A stretch of 64,000 nt of DNA from CAYJFD01 sp964369605 (GTDB taxonomy: Bacteria; Bacteroidota; Bacteroidia; Bacteroidales; UBA932), in the NCBI GenBank assembly GCA_964369605.1, contig CAYJFD010000007.1, positions 9,016 through 73,015 of the forward strand, read 5' to 3'. Position numbers and translations under genes: made by a program. A model generated the notes under the pieces. The model had not been told where the DNA came from and searched no databases. It was given only the letters and a program-made list of their open reading frames with translations. Numbering within the stretch: the stretch's first letter is position 1; each line of letters starts with the position of its first letter. Shown piece by piece: positions 9,223-18,009 of the stretch.

Positions 9223-10008
9223 ATGTTTATAGACAGTATTAGCTCTGCACAGAATCCCAAGATTAAGGATTTACTAAACCTCCAAGAGAAATCTAAGTAT
9301 CGCAAGGAGAAGGGATTAATCGTAATCGAGGGTGAAAGAGAGCTTAAGATATGCGCAGAAGGTGGTTTCAGTATTGAGACCATCTTTTTCTGCGAAGAAT
9401 ATATTGGTATTGATGCCTTAAGGGAGTTTAAAGCAAATAGATACTACTCTCTAAGCAAAGAGCTGTACAGTAAAGTTGCATATAGGGGTACAACAGAAGG
9501 TGTTATTGCCTTGGCAATATCAAAAGAAAGAACCCTCGGCAGCCTTGTTCTAGGCGAAGCCCCTCTTATTTTAGTGGTAGAAGGTATTGAAAAACCAGGG
9601 AACCTTGGAGCCATTTTGAGGAGTGCAGATGCTGCTGCCGTTGACGCAGTTATAGTGTGTGACTATAATGGCGATATTTATAATCCAAATACTATACGCT
9701 CAAGTATAGGTGGGGTCTTCAGTACGCAGCTTATCACAGCTAGTAGTGAGTCAACTATAGAGTGGTTAAAGGCTCATAAAGTTCAAATAGTTACAGCCCA
9801 GTTACAGGATTCTCTTTTATACTATGACACTGATATGACTAAGGCGACAGCAATAGTTGTAGGTGCAGAAGATAAGGGTTTATCGAATATGTGGAGGGAG
9901 GCCTCAGATGCAAAAATCCGTATTCCCATGCTAGGGAAATTAGATTCTTTGAATGTCTCTGTATCTGCTGCTATTCTTTGTTTTGAAGCGCTAAGACAAC
10001 GCTCTTAG
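9223..10008 (+). CDS. SpoU (TrmH)-family RNA 2'-O-methyltransferase
   Basis: 261 residues. An N-terminal substrate-binding domain (SAQNPKIKDLLNLQEKSKYR) is followed by the knotted SPOUT fold with its three motifs: PGNLGAILRSADA, VVGAEDKGLS and IPMLGKLDSLNVSVSAAI. Members methylate ribose 2'-OH in rRNA or tRNA using S-adenosylmethionine. The exact target is not clear. A separate protein resembling RlmB is encoded at 45404-46165, so this is likely a different member of the family. It is co-transcribed with lysS and its last four bases overlap the end of the convergent permease gene. Confidence 0.9.
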   Translation: MFIDSISSAQNPKIKDLLNLQEKSKYRKEKGLIVIEGERELKICAEGGFSIETIFFCEEYIGIDALREFKANRYYSLSKELYSKVAYRGTTEGVIALAISKERTLGSLVLGEAPLILVVEGIEKPGNLGAILRSADAAAVDAVIVCDYNGDIYNPNTIRSSIGGVFSTQLITASSESTIEWLKAHKVQIVTAQLQDSLLYYDTDMTKATAIVVGAEDKGLSNMWREASDAKIRIPMLGKLDSLNVSVSAAILCFEALRQRS

Positions 10009-11261
10009 TTCATTTTTATAGTTTTAGATGGGGATATTTTTGATATAAATAGAGATGGAATTAACATCACTAATATCATTAATAACCAAGCGATTATATT
10101 CACTAAAAGCCATAGCCCAAAATCTAATCTCACCGGGACAAAATCAATAAAGTAATTTGCAGGATCTAATTTGATAATTCTTGTGTACTTTAAAAGAAAA
10201 TAGATAGCTAGGAATATACTATTTCCTATAATTAGGCCTTTGTGTACGAGATACTGCGCTCTATATATAAATACCTTTGAGATAGCAAAACTCTTCATTC
10301 CTAGTGCCTTTAGTATTCCTATCATAGATATCTTTTCGAATAGTATAATTAGAAGTCCAGATACCATATTAAAGGCTGCTACAATAAGCATTAATATAAT
10401 TATTATCAACACATTATAATCTAATAAATTCAGCCAATCAAAGATTTGTGGATAAATATTCTCTATGCGTTTTACTGCTACTGAAGAATCGCTCTGCTGG
10501 CTTTCATTCATGATGATCCTATCTATTTGTGCATTTAATTTTTGTTTCTCTCTGTTGCTAATATCTGCATCAAATCGGAGTTCTAGGCTAGATACCTGAT
10601 TCTTTTCTAGCTTATTTAGTCTTTGTATGTGGCGCATATCAACTATAACTAGGTTTCTGTCAAGTTCCTGCATATTCAGGCTATATAGGCCACTTATAGT
10701 AAATGATCTCAGTCTTACTTCTGGGGATATAAAATAACATCTAAGTTTATCTCCTACTTTATAGCCCATAATTTTTGCCATAGACTCAGAGATTAGCACC
10801 TGATCTGTCATAGATTCAGAGTTGAATTTCGGAAGTTTACCCTCTACTAGTGCTTCCTTATAGAAACTTACATTTGCACTCGAATCATAACCCTTGAATA
10901 CTACTCCTTCTACTTGTTGCGTTGTTTGTAGGACCCCAGGTTTATATAGAGTAGAGTTGATATAGTCAACTCCTTCAAGCTTGGTAATAGATGTAAGATA
11001 AGAAAGGTCTTTATTTATGAAATACTCTTCCGTATCTGGCTTTGCACCTGGATATGCTATATTTAAATCACCTGCAAAACCTTTTAGTTTAGAACTTATT
11101 TGATAGCTAAAGCCACTACTAACTGATATAGCAATAAGTGTTATCAAAAGACTCATAGCGATGGAAAAGACTAGAACTGAGTTACTAGTGGAGCTAAGGG
11201 CTTTCTTTCCATTAGTATTTTGTATTGATATTCTTTTCGCTATATATTTGCTGAGATTCAT
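10005..11261 (-). CDS. FtsX-like ABC transporter permease, LolC/LolE type
   Basis: 418 residues with the MacB-periplasmic-core/FtsX layout. One N-terminal membrane segment (about 27-50) is followed by a large extracytoplasmic domain (about 50-280), then three membrane segments near 285-310, 330-350 and 380-410. This is the topology of LolC/LolE, which release lipoproteins from the inner membrane to LolA. No LolD-type ATPase is adjacent, so the partner must lie elsewhere. The start at 11261 lies 20 bases downstream of a good -7 element. It could instead be another MacB-like exporter permease. Confidence 0.85.
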   Translation of the reverse strand: MNLSKYIAKRISIQNTNGKKALSSTSNSVLVFSIAMSLLITLIAISVSSGFSYQISSKLKGFAGDLNIAYPGAKPDTEEYFINKDLSYLTSITKLEGVDYINSTLYKPGVLQTTQQVEGVVFKGYDSSANVSFYKEALVEGKLPKFNSESMTDQVLISESMAKIMGYKVGDKLRCYFISPEVRLRSFTISGLYSLNMQELDRNLVIVDMRHIQRLNKLEKNQVSSLELRFDADISNREKQKLNAQIDRIIMNESQQSDSSVAVKRIENIYPQIFDWLNLLDYNVLIIIILMLIVAAFNMVSGLLIILFEKISMIGILKALGMKSFAISKVFIYRAQYLVHKGLIIGNSIFLAIYFLLKYTRIIKLDPANYFIDFVPVRLDFGLWLLVNIIAWLLMILVMLIPSLFISKISPSKTIKMN

Positions 11262-11280
11262 AAGTTTTGCGATTAAACTT

Positions 11281-11288
11281 CAAAGTTA
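11281..11288 (-). promoter_or_regulatory. Candidate -7 element for the LolC/E-like permease
   Basis: The minus strand reads TAACTTTG (TAnnTTTG), 20 bases upstream of the permease ATG. Confidence 0.45.
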
Positions 11289-11300
11289 TGGATTTTTTTC

Positions 11301-11308
11301 TAAATTTG
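11301..11308 (+). promoter_or_regulatory. Candidate -7 element for the DUF4293 gene
   Basis: TAAATTTG lies 22 bases upstream of the ATG at 11330. It is divergent from, and only 12 bases away from, the permease promoter element. Confidence 0.45.
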
Positions 11309-11329
11309 TCGCTCAAAATTTAACTAAAT

Positions 11330-11749
11330 ATGCTTTACAGAAAACAGACCCTATTTATCTTAGCGACTATCGGATTGCTTATTTCTCTTTTCTTTTTACC
11401 TATGATTACCTTTATAGGCGGCGAAGAAAAAATCACATATCTAGAATACTTTCCATCAGCAGTGATGGTAGTTCTATCACTTATTCTTTGCATCTCAACA
11501 CTTTCATTACATAAGAAACCTCTAGTACAAACTAGAGTATCAGGTCTTACCTCGTTAATACTTGTTGGATTCCAATCTTTACTAGCAGTAAAATATTTTC
11601 AACGCGTGGAAGAGATGTCATTTTCGATTTCTACCGTCTTCCCTATTATCGCTGCGATTCTTATGTTTATCGCGATGAGATTAATCGCAAGAGATGTTGC
11701 CATACTTATGGCCTCACAACGCCTTCGCTCTCCTCGTCGTAGACGCTAG
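11330..11749 (+). CDS. DUF4293 family membrane protein
   Basis: 139 residues with four predicted membrane segments (about 7-25, 45-62, 73-90 and 103-122) and a very basic tail ending RSPRRRR. The pattern and length match DUF4293, a Bacteroidota-specific family of unknown function. The positive tail suggests a cytoplasmic C-terminus. It ends one base before the stop of the convergent TPR gene. Confidence 0.85.
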   Translation: MLYRKQTLFILATIGLLISLFFLPMITFIGGEEKITYLEYFPSAVMVVLSLILCISTLSLHKKPLVQTRVSGLTSLILVGFQSLLAVKYFQRVEEMSFSISTVFPIIAAILMFIAMRLIARDVAILMASQRLRSPRRRR

Positions 11750-11750
11750 T

Positions 11751-13738
11751 TTACTTCGTACAGTAACGTTTTATAGCGCTATACGCATCCCCAACACCTA
11801 ATTCACCGGCTTTACTCAAGTCGATGCATCCTTTCTCTTGATCTTTTAAATAAATCAAGATTAGACCTCTATTGTAGTAAGCCTCACCTATATTTGTGTG
11901 ATAATAAAGTGCTTGGGTGTAATACTGAATAGCTGTTAGAAAGTCCTTGGAATGAGAGTACATATTTCCAAGATTATAATACGAATAAGGAAACTCTGGA
12001 TATAGTTTGATAACTTCCAACATATCAGCTATAGCCTCACTATAATCATAATTCTGAGAAATACTATTGTCCACTTGAACATTCGTAGTCGACTTACTAT
12101 TAAGGCTTAAAGTTCGAACATTATTACTCATCGTTGAGATAAAATCTATAGTCTCAGACTTTAAGACACCTCTATTAAAATATAGAAAAGCATTATTTGG
12201 ATCCTTATCTATAGCTAAATTATACTGCTCTAGGGCAGTATTAAACTGCTTATCCTCAGCCATTAAAAGAGCCATCGCAAAATAATCCAGTGCACTAGCC
12301 TCTTTCGAGGCAATATCGTCTCTTAATCTATCCACAAGCTGTGCCTTAGCAAAACTAGTGTTCTTTTGCTGCTCCCCTGGTGAAAGAGTGACAAAAATAG
12401 GTATTGACTGCATAAAGTCTCTTAACTCCTTACTTTCATAATTCTTCTGTAGGGCAAGATATCTCCCTTCACTCTCTGAGAGGACAAACTCAAAAAGAGG
12501 TTTTAGCTTTAAGTCGACATTTCGGTATTGAAGTAGTTCATCATTGAACTGCTTTTTTGCAAAATCAGCATCTAATGCAAGAAGGTGGTCATATTTTTTT
12601 GTGGTATCTGCAAAAGAAAAATCTGAATTAGATCCTTTTGTATTCGAGTTGTAGGCCTTTACTTTCTGCTGGGCTATATTATAATCTTCTTTAGCTGAAG
12701 CATATAAGCCGAGTTGGTTCTTCACATAAGATCTATTTAGATAGGCATTTGAGAAATCAGGATAAAGCTCTATGGCTGTACTATAATCTCGCATAGCCTC
12801 TTCATATCTTTGTAACTCAANNNNNNNNNNTTATAATATGTTAAAACATTACTCGGATTAATAGCCAAGACTTTATTATAATCATTTAGAGCATCTCCAT
12901 ATTTCCCTATCTGTGAATTCATTAGGGCCCTATTATATAGTGAAAGGGAATTATTTGGTTCACTTTCCAAAACCTTGTCTAAATCTGAGAATGCACCGTC
13001 TATATCTTTTTGCTCGTATTTAATTATAGACCTATTAAAATATGCATAGGTACTACTAGGATCAAGCATTATAGCCATATCTAAATCCTTTATAGCTTCT
13101 TCTTTGCGACCTTGTAGGTTAAGAAGGTTTGATCTACGAATATATGATTCTGCTTCAAAAAAGTTAACAGATATGGCCTTATTATAGTCGCTCATAGCTT
13201 TTAAAGTGTCCCCTAGATACAAGTATGAAGCTCCTCTATTTAAATAGGCCTCATTAGATCTAGAATTATGAAGTAGAAATTTATCAAAATCATTTATAGC
13301 ATCTTCGAATCTTTGAGATAAAAGATAGGTTACTCCCCTACTAAAATATAAATCATAAAAGCTAGGTTGAAGCTTTAATGCTCGTTCAAAATCGCCTAGA
13401 GCTTCATTATATTTTCCTACTCGACTTAGAGTGATAGCCCTATAATGATAGGCTGAAGTATAGAGTGGATTTAGAATTATAGTTGAGTTGAAATCGTCAT
13501 TTGCGCCTAATAAATCACCAAGATTATATTTAGCTATACCTCTGAAAAAGTAGGCCTCATACAAATAATCGTCAATTTGTATGAGTTTATTGAAATCTAA
13601 AATAGCTGAAGAATATCTTCCCTCTGACAGAGAATGACGCCCTCTATTTAAAAGAAAGTCTTTGTCGTACTGGGCCATGCTTGAAAAAGAGACAAGTAGG
13701 AAAAGAAAGGCTAAAGATATTTTTTTTAGGTATAACAT
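11751..13738 (-). CDS. Exported tetratricopeptide-repeat protein, interrupted by an assembly gap
   Basis: Two TPR-rich halves (13738-12831 and 12820-11751) belong to one gene split by the run of N. The likely start is the ATG at 13738, which gives a signal peptide (LYLKKISLAFLFLLVSFSSMAQ). A longer start at 13807 would bury that signal and overlap the uvrB start. The protein is about 660 residues of 34-residue TPR units with recurrent NRG, AYFNR and AIxDxxKAI patterns, acting as a periplasmic or outer-membrane-facing scaffold. The right half ends in TYY plus the bases AA. The left half resumes with ELQRYEEAMRDYSTAI in a different frame across ten N, so the gap is not really ten bases. A helix-rich stretch near the middle (about 12300-12650) breaks the repeat pattern. 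The function is unknown beyond protein-protein interaction. Confidence 0.85.
12821..12830. other. Assembly gap (10 N)
   Basis: Ten undetermined bases lie inside the TPR gene. The two flanks are in different frames when joined by ten bases, so the gap size is nominal. Frame continuity needs a gap length of 2 modulo 3. Confidence 0.98.
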
Positions 13739-13743
13739 TTTTG

Positions 13744-13751
13744 TAAATTTG
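13744..13751 (+). promoter_or_regulatory. Candidate -7 element for the uvrB operon
   Basis: TAAATTTG lies 39 bases before the uvrB ATG, in a 51-base divergent region shared with the TPR gene promoter. Confidence 0.45.
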
Positions 13752-13756
13752 CAATT

Positions 13757-13764
13757 CAAAGATA
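13757..13764 (-). promoter_or_regulatory. Candidate -7 element for the TPR gene
   Basis: The minus strand reads TATCTTTG, 19 bases upstream of the ATG at 13738. This position supports that start over the longer one at 13807, which would lie upstream of the promoter. Confidence 0.5.
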
Positions 13765-13789
13765 TAATAAAAAGAAGTAAAGCACAAAT

Positions 13790-15787
13790 ATGCCCTTTAA
13801 AATCCATTCACAATACAAACCTGCAGGTGATCAGCCAGAGGCTATCAGACAAATATGTAACTCTATAGATGCAGGTAGTCAAGCACTTACGTTAATGGGT
13901 GTAACGGGGTCAGGAAAGACTTTTACTATGGCGAATGTTATAGAAAAATTACAGCGCCCTACCCTTATTCTAAGCCATAATAAAACGCTTGCAGCTCAGC
14001 TATATGGAGAATTCAAATCATTTTTTCCTGATAATGCAGTTGAGTACTTTGTATCTTACTACGACTACTACCAACCTGAAGCTTATATTCCAACTACTGA
14101 TACCTATATAGAGAAGGATCTAAGTATTAATGATGAAATAGAAAAATTACGTCTTAGTGCGTCCTCAGCGCTTCTATCAGGTCGAAGAGATGTGATAGTT
14201 ATTTCCAGCGTTTCTTGTCTTTATGGTATAGGAAATCCTGATGATTTTCACGACAACACTATACACATTCGAAAGGGGGAGCTTCGTAGTCGAACCTCAT
14301 TATTATACAGTTTAATTGACTCACTATACAGTAGAAATGATATTGATTTTAAGAGAGGTAGTTTTAGAGTGAAGGGTGACAGTATCGATATCTTTCTTGC
14401 TTACGCAGATAGTGCGTATAGAATTATTTTCTTTGGTGATGAGGTCGAGAGTATAGAATTACTTGACCCTATAACAGGTCTTGTAGGTGATGAACTTTCT
14501 GAGGCATTCATTTATCCTGCAAATATCTTCACTACGACTAAGGAGCGAACAATTAAGGGTATAAAACATATTCAAGATGATCTTTGCAGTCAATTTGACT
14601 ATTTTAACGAGATCGGAAAGTTTCAAGAGGCAAACCGTCTTAAAAAAAGAGTAGAATTCGATATAGAGATGATCAAAGAATTAGGTTACTGCCCTGGTAT
14701 CGAAAATTATTCAAGATATTTTGACGGAAGAAAGGAAGGAGATAGACCATTCTGTCTTATTGATTACTTCCCAGATGACTTCTTAACCTTTATTGATGAG
14801 AGTCACGTTACCTTACCCCAAGTTAGAGCTATGTATGGTGGGGATCGTTCTAGAAAGGAGAATTTGATTAGTTACGGGTTTCGTCTTACTGCAGCAGCAG
14901 ATAATAGACCACTAAAGTTTGACGAATTTGAAAATATAATTAAAGATCGAGTATTTGTTAGTGCTACACCTGGTAATTACGAATTAGAATATAGTCAGGG
15001 TGAGATAGTTGAACAAATAGTTCGACCAACAGGATTACTCGATCCAGTTATAGATATAAGACCTTCTGAGAATCAGATCGACGATCTACTCGAAGAGATA
15101 GAAGTTAGAGCCGAAAAGGATGAAAAAGTAATCGTTACTACTTTGACAAAGAGGATGGCTGAAGAATTGGAAAAGTATCTTACTAAAAAATCAGTAAGGT
15201 GTCGTTATATTCACTCAGATGTAGATACCCTCGAGAGGGTTGAAATTATAGAAGACTTCAAAGCAGGACGTTTTGATGTCCTGATAGGAGTTAATCTTTT
15301 AAGAGAAGGTTTAGACATACCTTCTGTCTCACTTGTAGCCATCATAGATGCTGATAAAGAAGGCTTTCTACGCTCAGATAGAGCTCTTACTCAGATCGCT
15401 GGACGTGCAGCTAGAAACTTAAATGGTTTGGTAATTATGTATGCTGATAATATTACAGACTCTATGAGTAGGACTATTAATGAAACAAATAGACGAAGAG
15501 AAAAGCAGAAGGAGTATAACCGTATTCATAATATTACCCCTACTCAAGTGAAAAGCGATAGTAAAAATATTCTCGTTTCATCTGATAGATATAAGGATAA
15601 TAATCAAGATGAGCACAAGAGTTATCTTTTCGAAGAACCTGTACTATCGAAAATGAGCCCTAAACAGTTACATAAGGCCATAGAAGAGAGTAAGAAAAAA
15701 ATGGAAGATGCAGCTAAAGAAATGGACTTTTTACAAGCTGCAAAATACAGGGATGAAATGTATGAACTTAAAAAGCTCTTAAAATAG
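13790..15787 (+). CDS. uvrB: Excinuclease ABC subunit B
   Basis: 665 residues, full length. UvrB is the damage-verifying helicase-like subunit of nucleotide excision repair. Walker A GVTGSGKT is at 37-44. SYYDYYQPEAYIP marks the damage-contacting beta-hairpin region, DESHVTLPQ is the DEAD-like motif II, and QIAGRAARN is motif VI. A C-terminal UVR motif that binds UvrC occupies about the last 35 residues (MEDAAKEMDFLQAAKYRDEM). It is first in a three-gene unit, with the RelA-like gene starting 18 bases after the stop and uvrA third. Confidence 0.98.
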   Translation: MPFKIHSQYKPAGDQPEAIRQICNSIDAGSQALTLMGVTGSGKTFTMANVIEKLQRPTLILSHNKTLAAQLYGEFKSFFPDNAVEYFVSYYDYYQPEAYIPTTDTYIEKDLSINDEIEKLRLSASSALLSGRRDVIVISSVSCLYGIGNPDDFHDNTIHIRKGELRSRTSLLYSLIDSLYSRNDIDFKRGSFRVKGDSIDIFLAYADSAYRIIFFGDEVESIELLDPITGLVGDELSEAFIYPANIFTTTKERTIKGIKHIQDDLCSQFDYFNEIGKFQEANRLKKRVEFDIEMIKELGYCPGIENYSRYFDGRKEGDRPFCLIDYFPDDFLTFIDESHVTLPQVRAMYGGDRSRKENLISYGFRLTAAADNRPLKFDEFENIIKDRVFVSATPGNYELEYSQGEIVEQIVRPTGLLDPVIDIRPSENQIDDLLEEIEVRAEKDEKVIVTTLTKRMAEELEKYLTKKSVRCRYIHSDVDTLERVEIIEDFKAGRFDVLIGVNLLREGLDIPSVSLVAIIDADKEGFLRSDRALTQIAGRAARNLNGLVIMYADNITDSMSRTINETNRRREKQKEYNRIHNITPTQVKSDSKNILVSSDRYKDNNQDEHKSYLFEEPVLSKMSPKQLHKAIEESKKKMEDAAKEMDFLQAAKYRDEMYELKKLLK

Positions 15788-15804
15788 AAAACACTTGAAC
15801 TTAT

Positions 15805-17991
15805 ATGAATATTCAAAAGAAACTAGATGAGATTTTAGCGCTCTATTCCGAAACTGAACAGGAATATATTCTACGAGCATACGCTATAGCAGAGGATTCC
15901 TTAAAAGAGAAGTTTAGAGAAAATGGACATCCTTTCATCGAGCATCCGCTTGCAGTAGCTCACATGGTAGCAAATGAGATAGGTTTGGACTATGAATCCA
16001 TCGTTGCGGTATTTATTCACGAAGCTAGCAGATTTAATGATTCTGTTCTAGAAAAAATAGATAAGGATTATTTCTCTGAGAGTGTTATAGAGATGGCTAT
16101 CTGTCTAAATAAGATAGCTGCGATAAATAAGGTAGAGGCTTATGACTTAGGGGACGAAAACTCTAGTGATAGTAATTCTACTGCTGAAAACTATAAAAAA
16201 TTAATAGTATCTTATTCTAAGGACCCTAGAGTTATCATCATAAAACTCGTTGACAGACTGGATGTGATGAGACATATTTCCTTACTACCTCCTAAATCTA
16301 GAATAAACAAAGCAAAAGAATGTTATTTACTATATATCCCTATCGCACATCAGTTAGGACTATATAATCTTAAGGCTGAATTAGAGGACATATATTTCAA
16401 ATACGGTGAAATAGAAAGTTATCGCAGGATTAATAACCTTCTTAAAAGTGTAGCGCATCATAAAAACACTATCTTAAATTCGTTTATTAAGAAAACTCAA
16501 ACTTCACTTTCTGAATATAATATTACTGCTAATATCAAGAGTAGAACTAAGGCAGCTTACTCTATATGGAAGAAGATGATAAATCAAGGTATTAGATTTG
16601 AGGATGTTCAAGATCTATTTGCTGTTCGTATCATAGTGGATTGCCCAGTTGAAAATGAAATAGATTTATGCTGGAGAGTATATTCTCTTGTCACAAAAGA
16701 TAACACACCTGATGAATCAAGACTTAGAAACTGGCTTGATTTTCCAAAATCAAACGGGTATCAATCGCTCCATACTACTATCACGACTCCAAAGGGTGAT
16801 ACTATAGAGGTTCAAATAAGGAGTAAAAGAATGGATTTGTTTGCTGAAAGTGGTCAAGCCTCACACTGGTCATACAAGGGTATAAATAGAGCCAAGACTT
16901 TAGATTCATGGTTATCAACCGTAAAAGAGACGCTTGAAAAGAATGAAGTGACGGCATATCAGGAAGTAAGACAGTTCACAGAAGAAGAAGTACTTGTTTA
17001 TACTCCAGATAAGGAATTAAAAAGATTAAAAGCAGGCTCTACAGTTCTAGATTACGCCTTCAGCATCCATACAAACCTAGGTCTGAGCTGTATTGGTGGA
17101 AAGATAAATGGTAGAGGGGTGCCTATAAGAGAAAGGCTAAATACTGGTGATACAGTTGAGATAATTAGGAGTAAAAATAACCAAAATGTAAACCCTGATT
17201 GGTTGAATTTTGTAGTAACATCTAAGGCCAGAACTAAGATTAGACAAAAGATTCGTGAGATTAAATTCAAAAATGCCTCTTTAGGCAAAGAAACACTTGA
17301 AAGACGTTTAAAGAATTGGAAGTTAGAATTTTCTGATGAAGATAGAACAGCATTTTGTAAAAAATACAAGTTTGCCACAACAAATGACCTATACGCAGCT
17401 ATAGGAGACGATATATTTGATATCCATGAAATCAAAGCATTCCTGAATTCTACGCAAGATGAGGAACAAAATATTACTACAGCAAGTATACCTCAGGAGC
17501 AAATCAAGGTTTCGAATGATTCATTAGGATCATCGGCTGACTTCCTTGAGATAGGCGACAAATTAAGTAATATCGAATATACTTTAGCAGCATGCTGTAA
17601 CCCCATATATGGTGATGATATTTTTGGATATATGTCCCTTAAGGGAGGTCTAAAAATACATCGCATCACTTGTTCTAACGCTACTAGATTATTAAATGCT
17701 CAGGGTGATAAAATAATTAGAGTTAATTGGAAGAAAGAGGGAGGAAACTCTAAATTTTCGGCTAATATTAATATTATTATTGATGATCTTAGGGTTAATG
17801 ATAAAATAGTAGAAACTCTTAAAACACATAAAATAGAAATATACTCAAGTAGGATAATAACTAAAAGTACAAAGAATAATGAGGTATATATACTAACTAT
17901 TCAAGCTCTAACCAGTGATAATAAACAATTAGAAAAAATTAGCTCTGTACTTAATAGAATCGCAGGTGTGCTATCAGTTAAGAGGGCTTAA
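15805..17991 (+). CDS. RelA/SpoT-family (p)ppGpp synthetase with a degenerate hydrolase site
   Basis: 728 residues with the full long-RSH layout: HD domain (about 25-190), synthetase (about 225-345), TGS (about 395-455), a conserved-cysteine region with CC at 597-598, and a C-terminal ACT domain. The synthetase keeps its core (RTKAAYSIWKKM, DLFAVRIIV, SNGYQSLHTT, EVQIRS). The hydrolase looks dead. The HD pair is H72-E73, the following metal/catalytic acidic pair is replaced (HEASRFN instead of HDxxED), and the RLHN motif is RLDV at 151-154. It should therefore make but not degrade (p)ppGpp, like RelA of proteobacteria. It sits 17 bases after uvrB and 18 before uvrA, so it is co-transcribed with excision repair. 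A separate hydrolase-competent SpoT is expected elsewhere in the genome. Confidence 0.93.
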   Translation: MNIQKKLDEILALYSETEQEYILRAYAIAEDSLKEKFRENGHPFIEHPLAVAHMVANEIGLDYESIVAVFIHEASRFNDSVLEKIDKDYFSESVIEMAICLNKIAAINKVEAYDLGDENSSDSNSTAENYKKLIVSYSKDPRVIIIKLVDRLDVMRHISLLPPKSRINKAKECYLLYIPIAHQLGLYNLKAELEDIYFKYGEIESYRRINNLLKSVAHHKNTILNSFIKKTQTSLSEYNITANIKSRTKAAYSIWKKMINQGIRFEDVQDLFAVRIIVDCPVENEIDLCWRVYSLVTKDNTPDESRLRNWLDFPKSNGYQSLHTTITTPKGDTIEVQIRSKRMDLFAESGQASHWSYKGINRAKTLDSWLSTVKETLEKNEVTAYQEVRQFTEEEVLVYTPDKELKRLKAGSTVLDYAFSIHTNLGLSCIGGKINGRGVPIRERLNTGDTVEIIRSKNNQNVNPDWLNFVVTSKARTKIRQKIREIKFKNASLGKETLERRLKNWKLEFSDEDRTAFCKKYKFATTNDLYAAIGDDIFDIHEIKAFLNSTQDEEQNITTASIPQEQIKVSNDSLGSSADFLEIGDKLSNIEYTLAACCNPIYGDDIFGYMSLKGGLKIHRITCSNATRLLNAQGDKIIRVNWKKEGGNSKFSANINIIIDDLRVNDKIVETLKTHKIEIYSSRIITKSTKNNEVYILTIQALTSDNKQLEKISSVLNRIAGVLSVKRA

Positions 17992-18009
17992 CATATAAAA
18001 TAAACAAGA

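Noticed and set aside
11161..11514. Plus-strand 117-codon frame overlapping the permease start and the DUF4293 gene
   Set aside because: It runs across the permease 5' end, both promoter elements and the DUF4293 coding sequence in another frame, and its product has no family features.
13739..13807. Longer start for the TPR protein (23 extra residues)
   Set aside because: It would bury the clear signal peptide, lie upstream of the -7 element and overlap the uvrB start.
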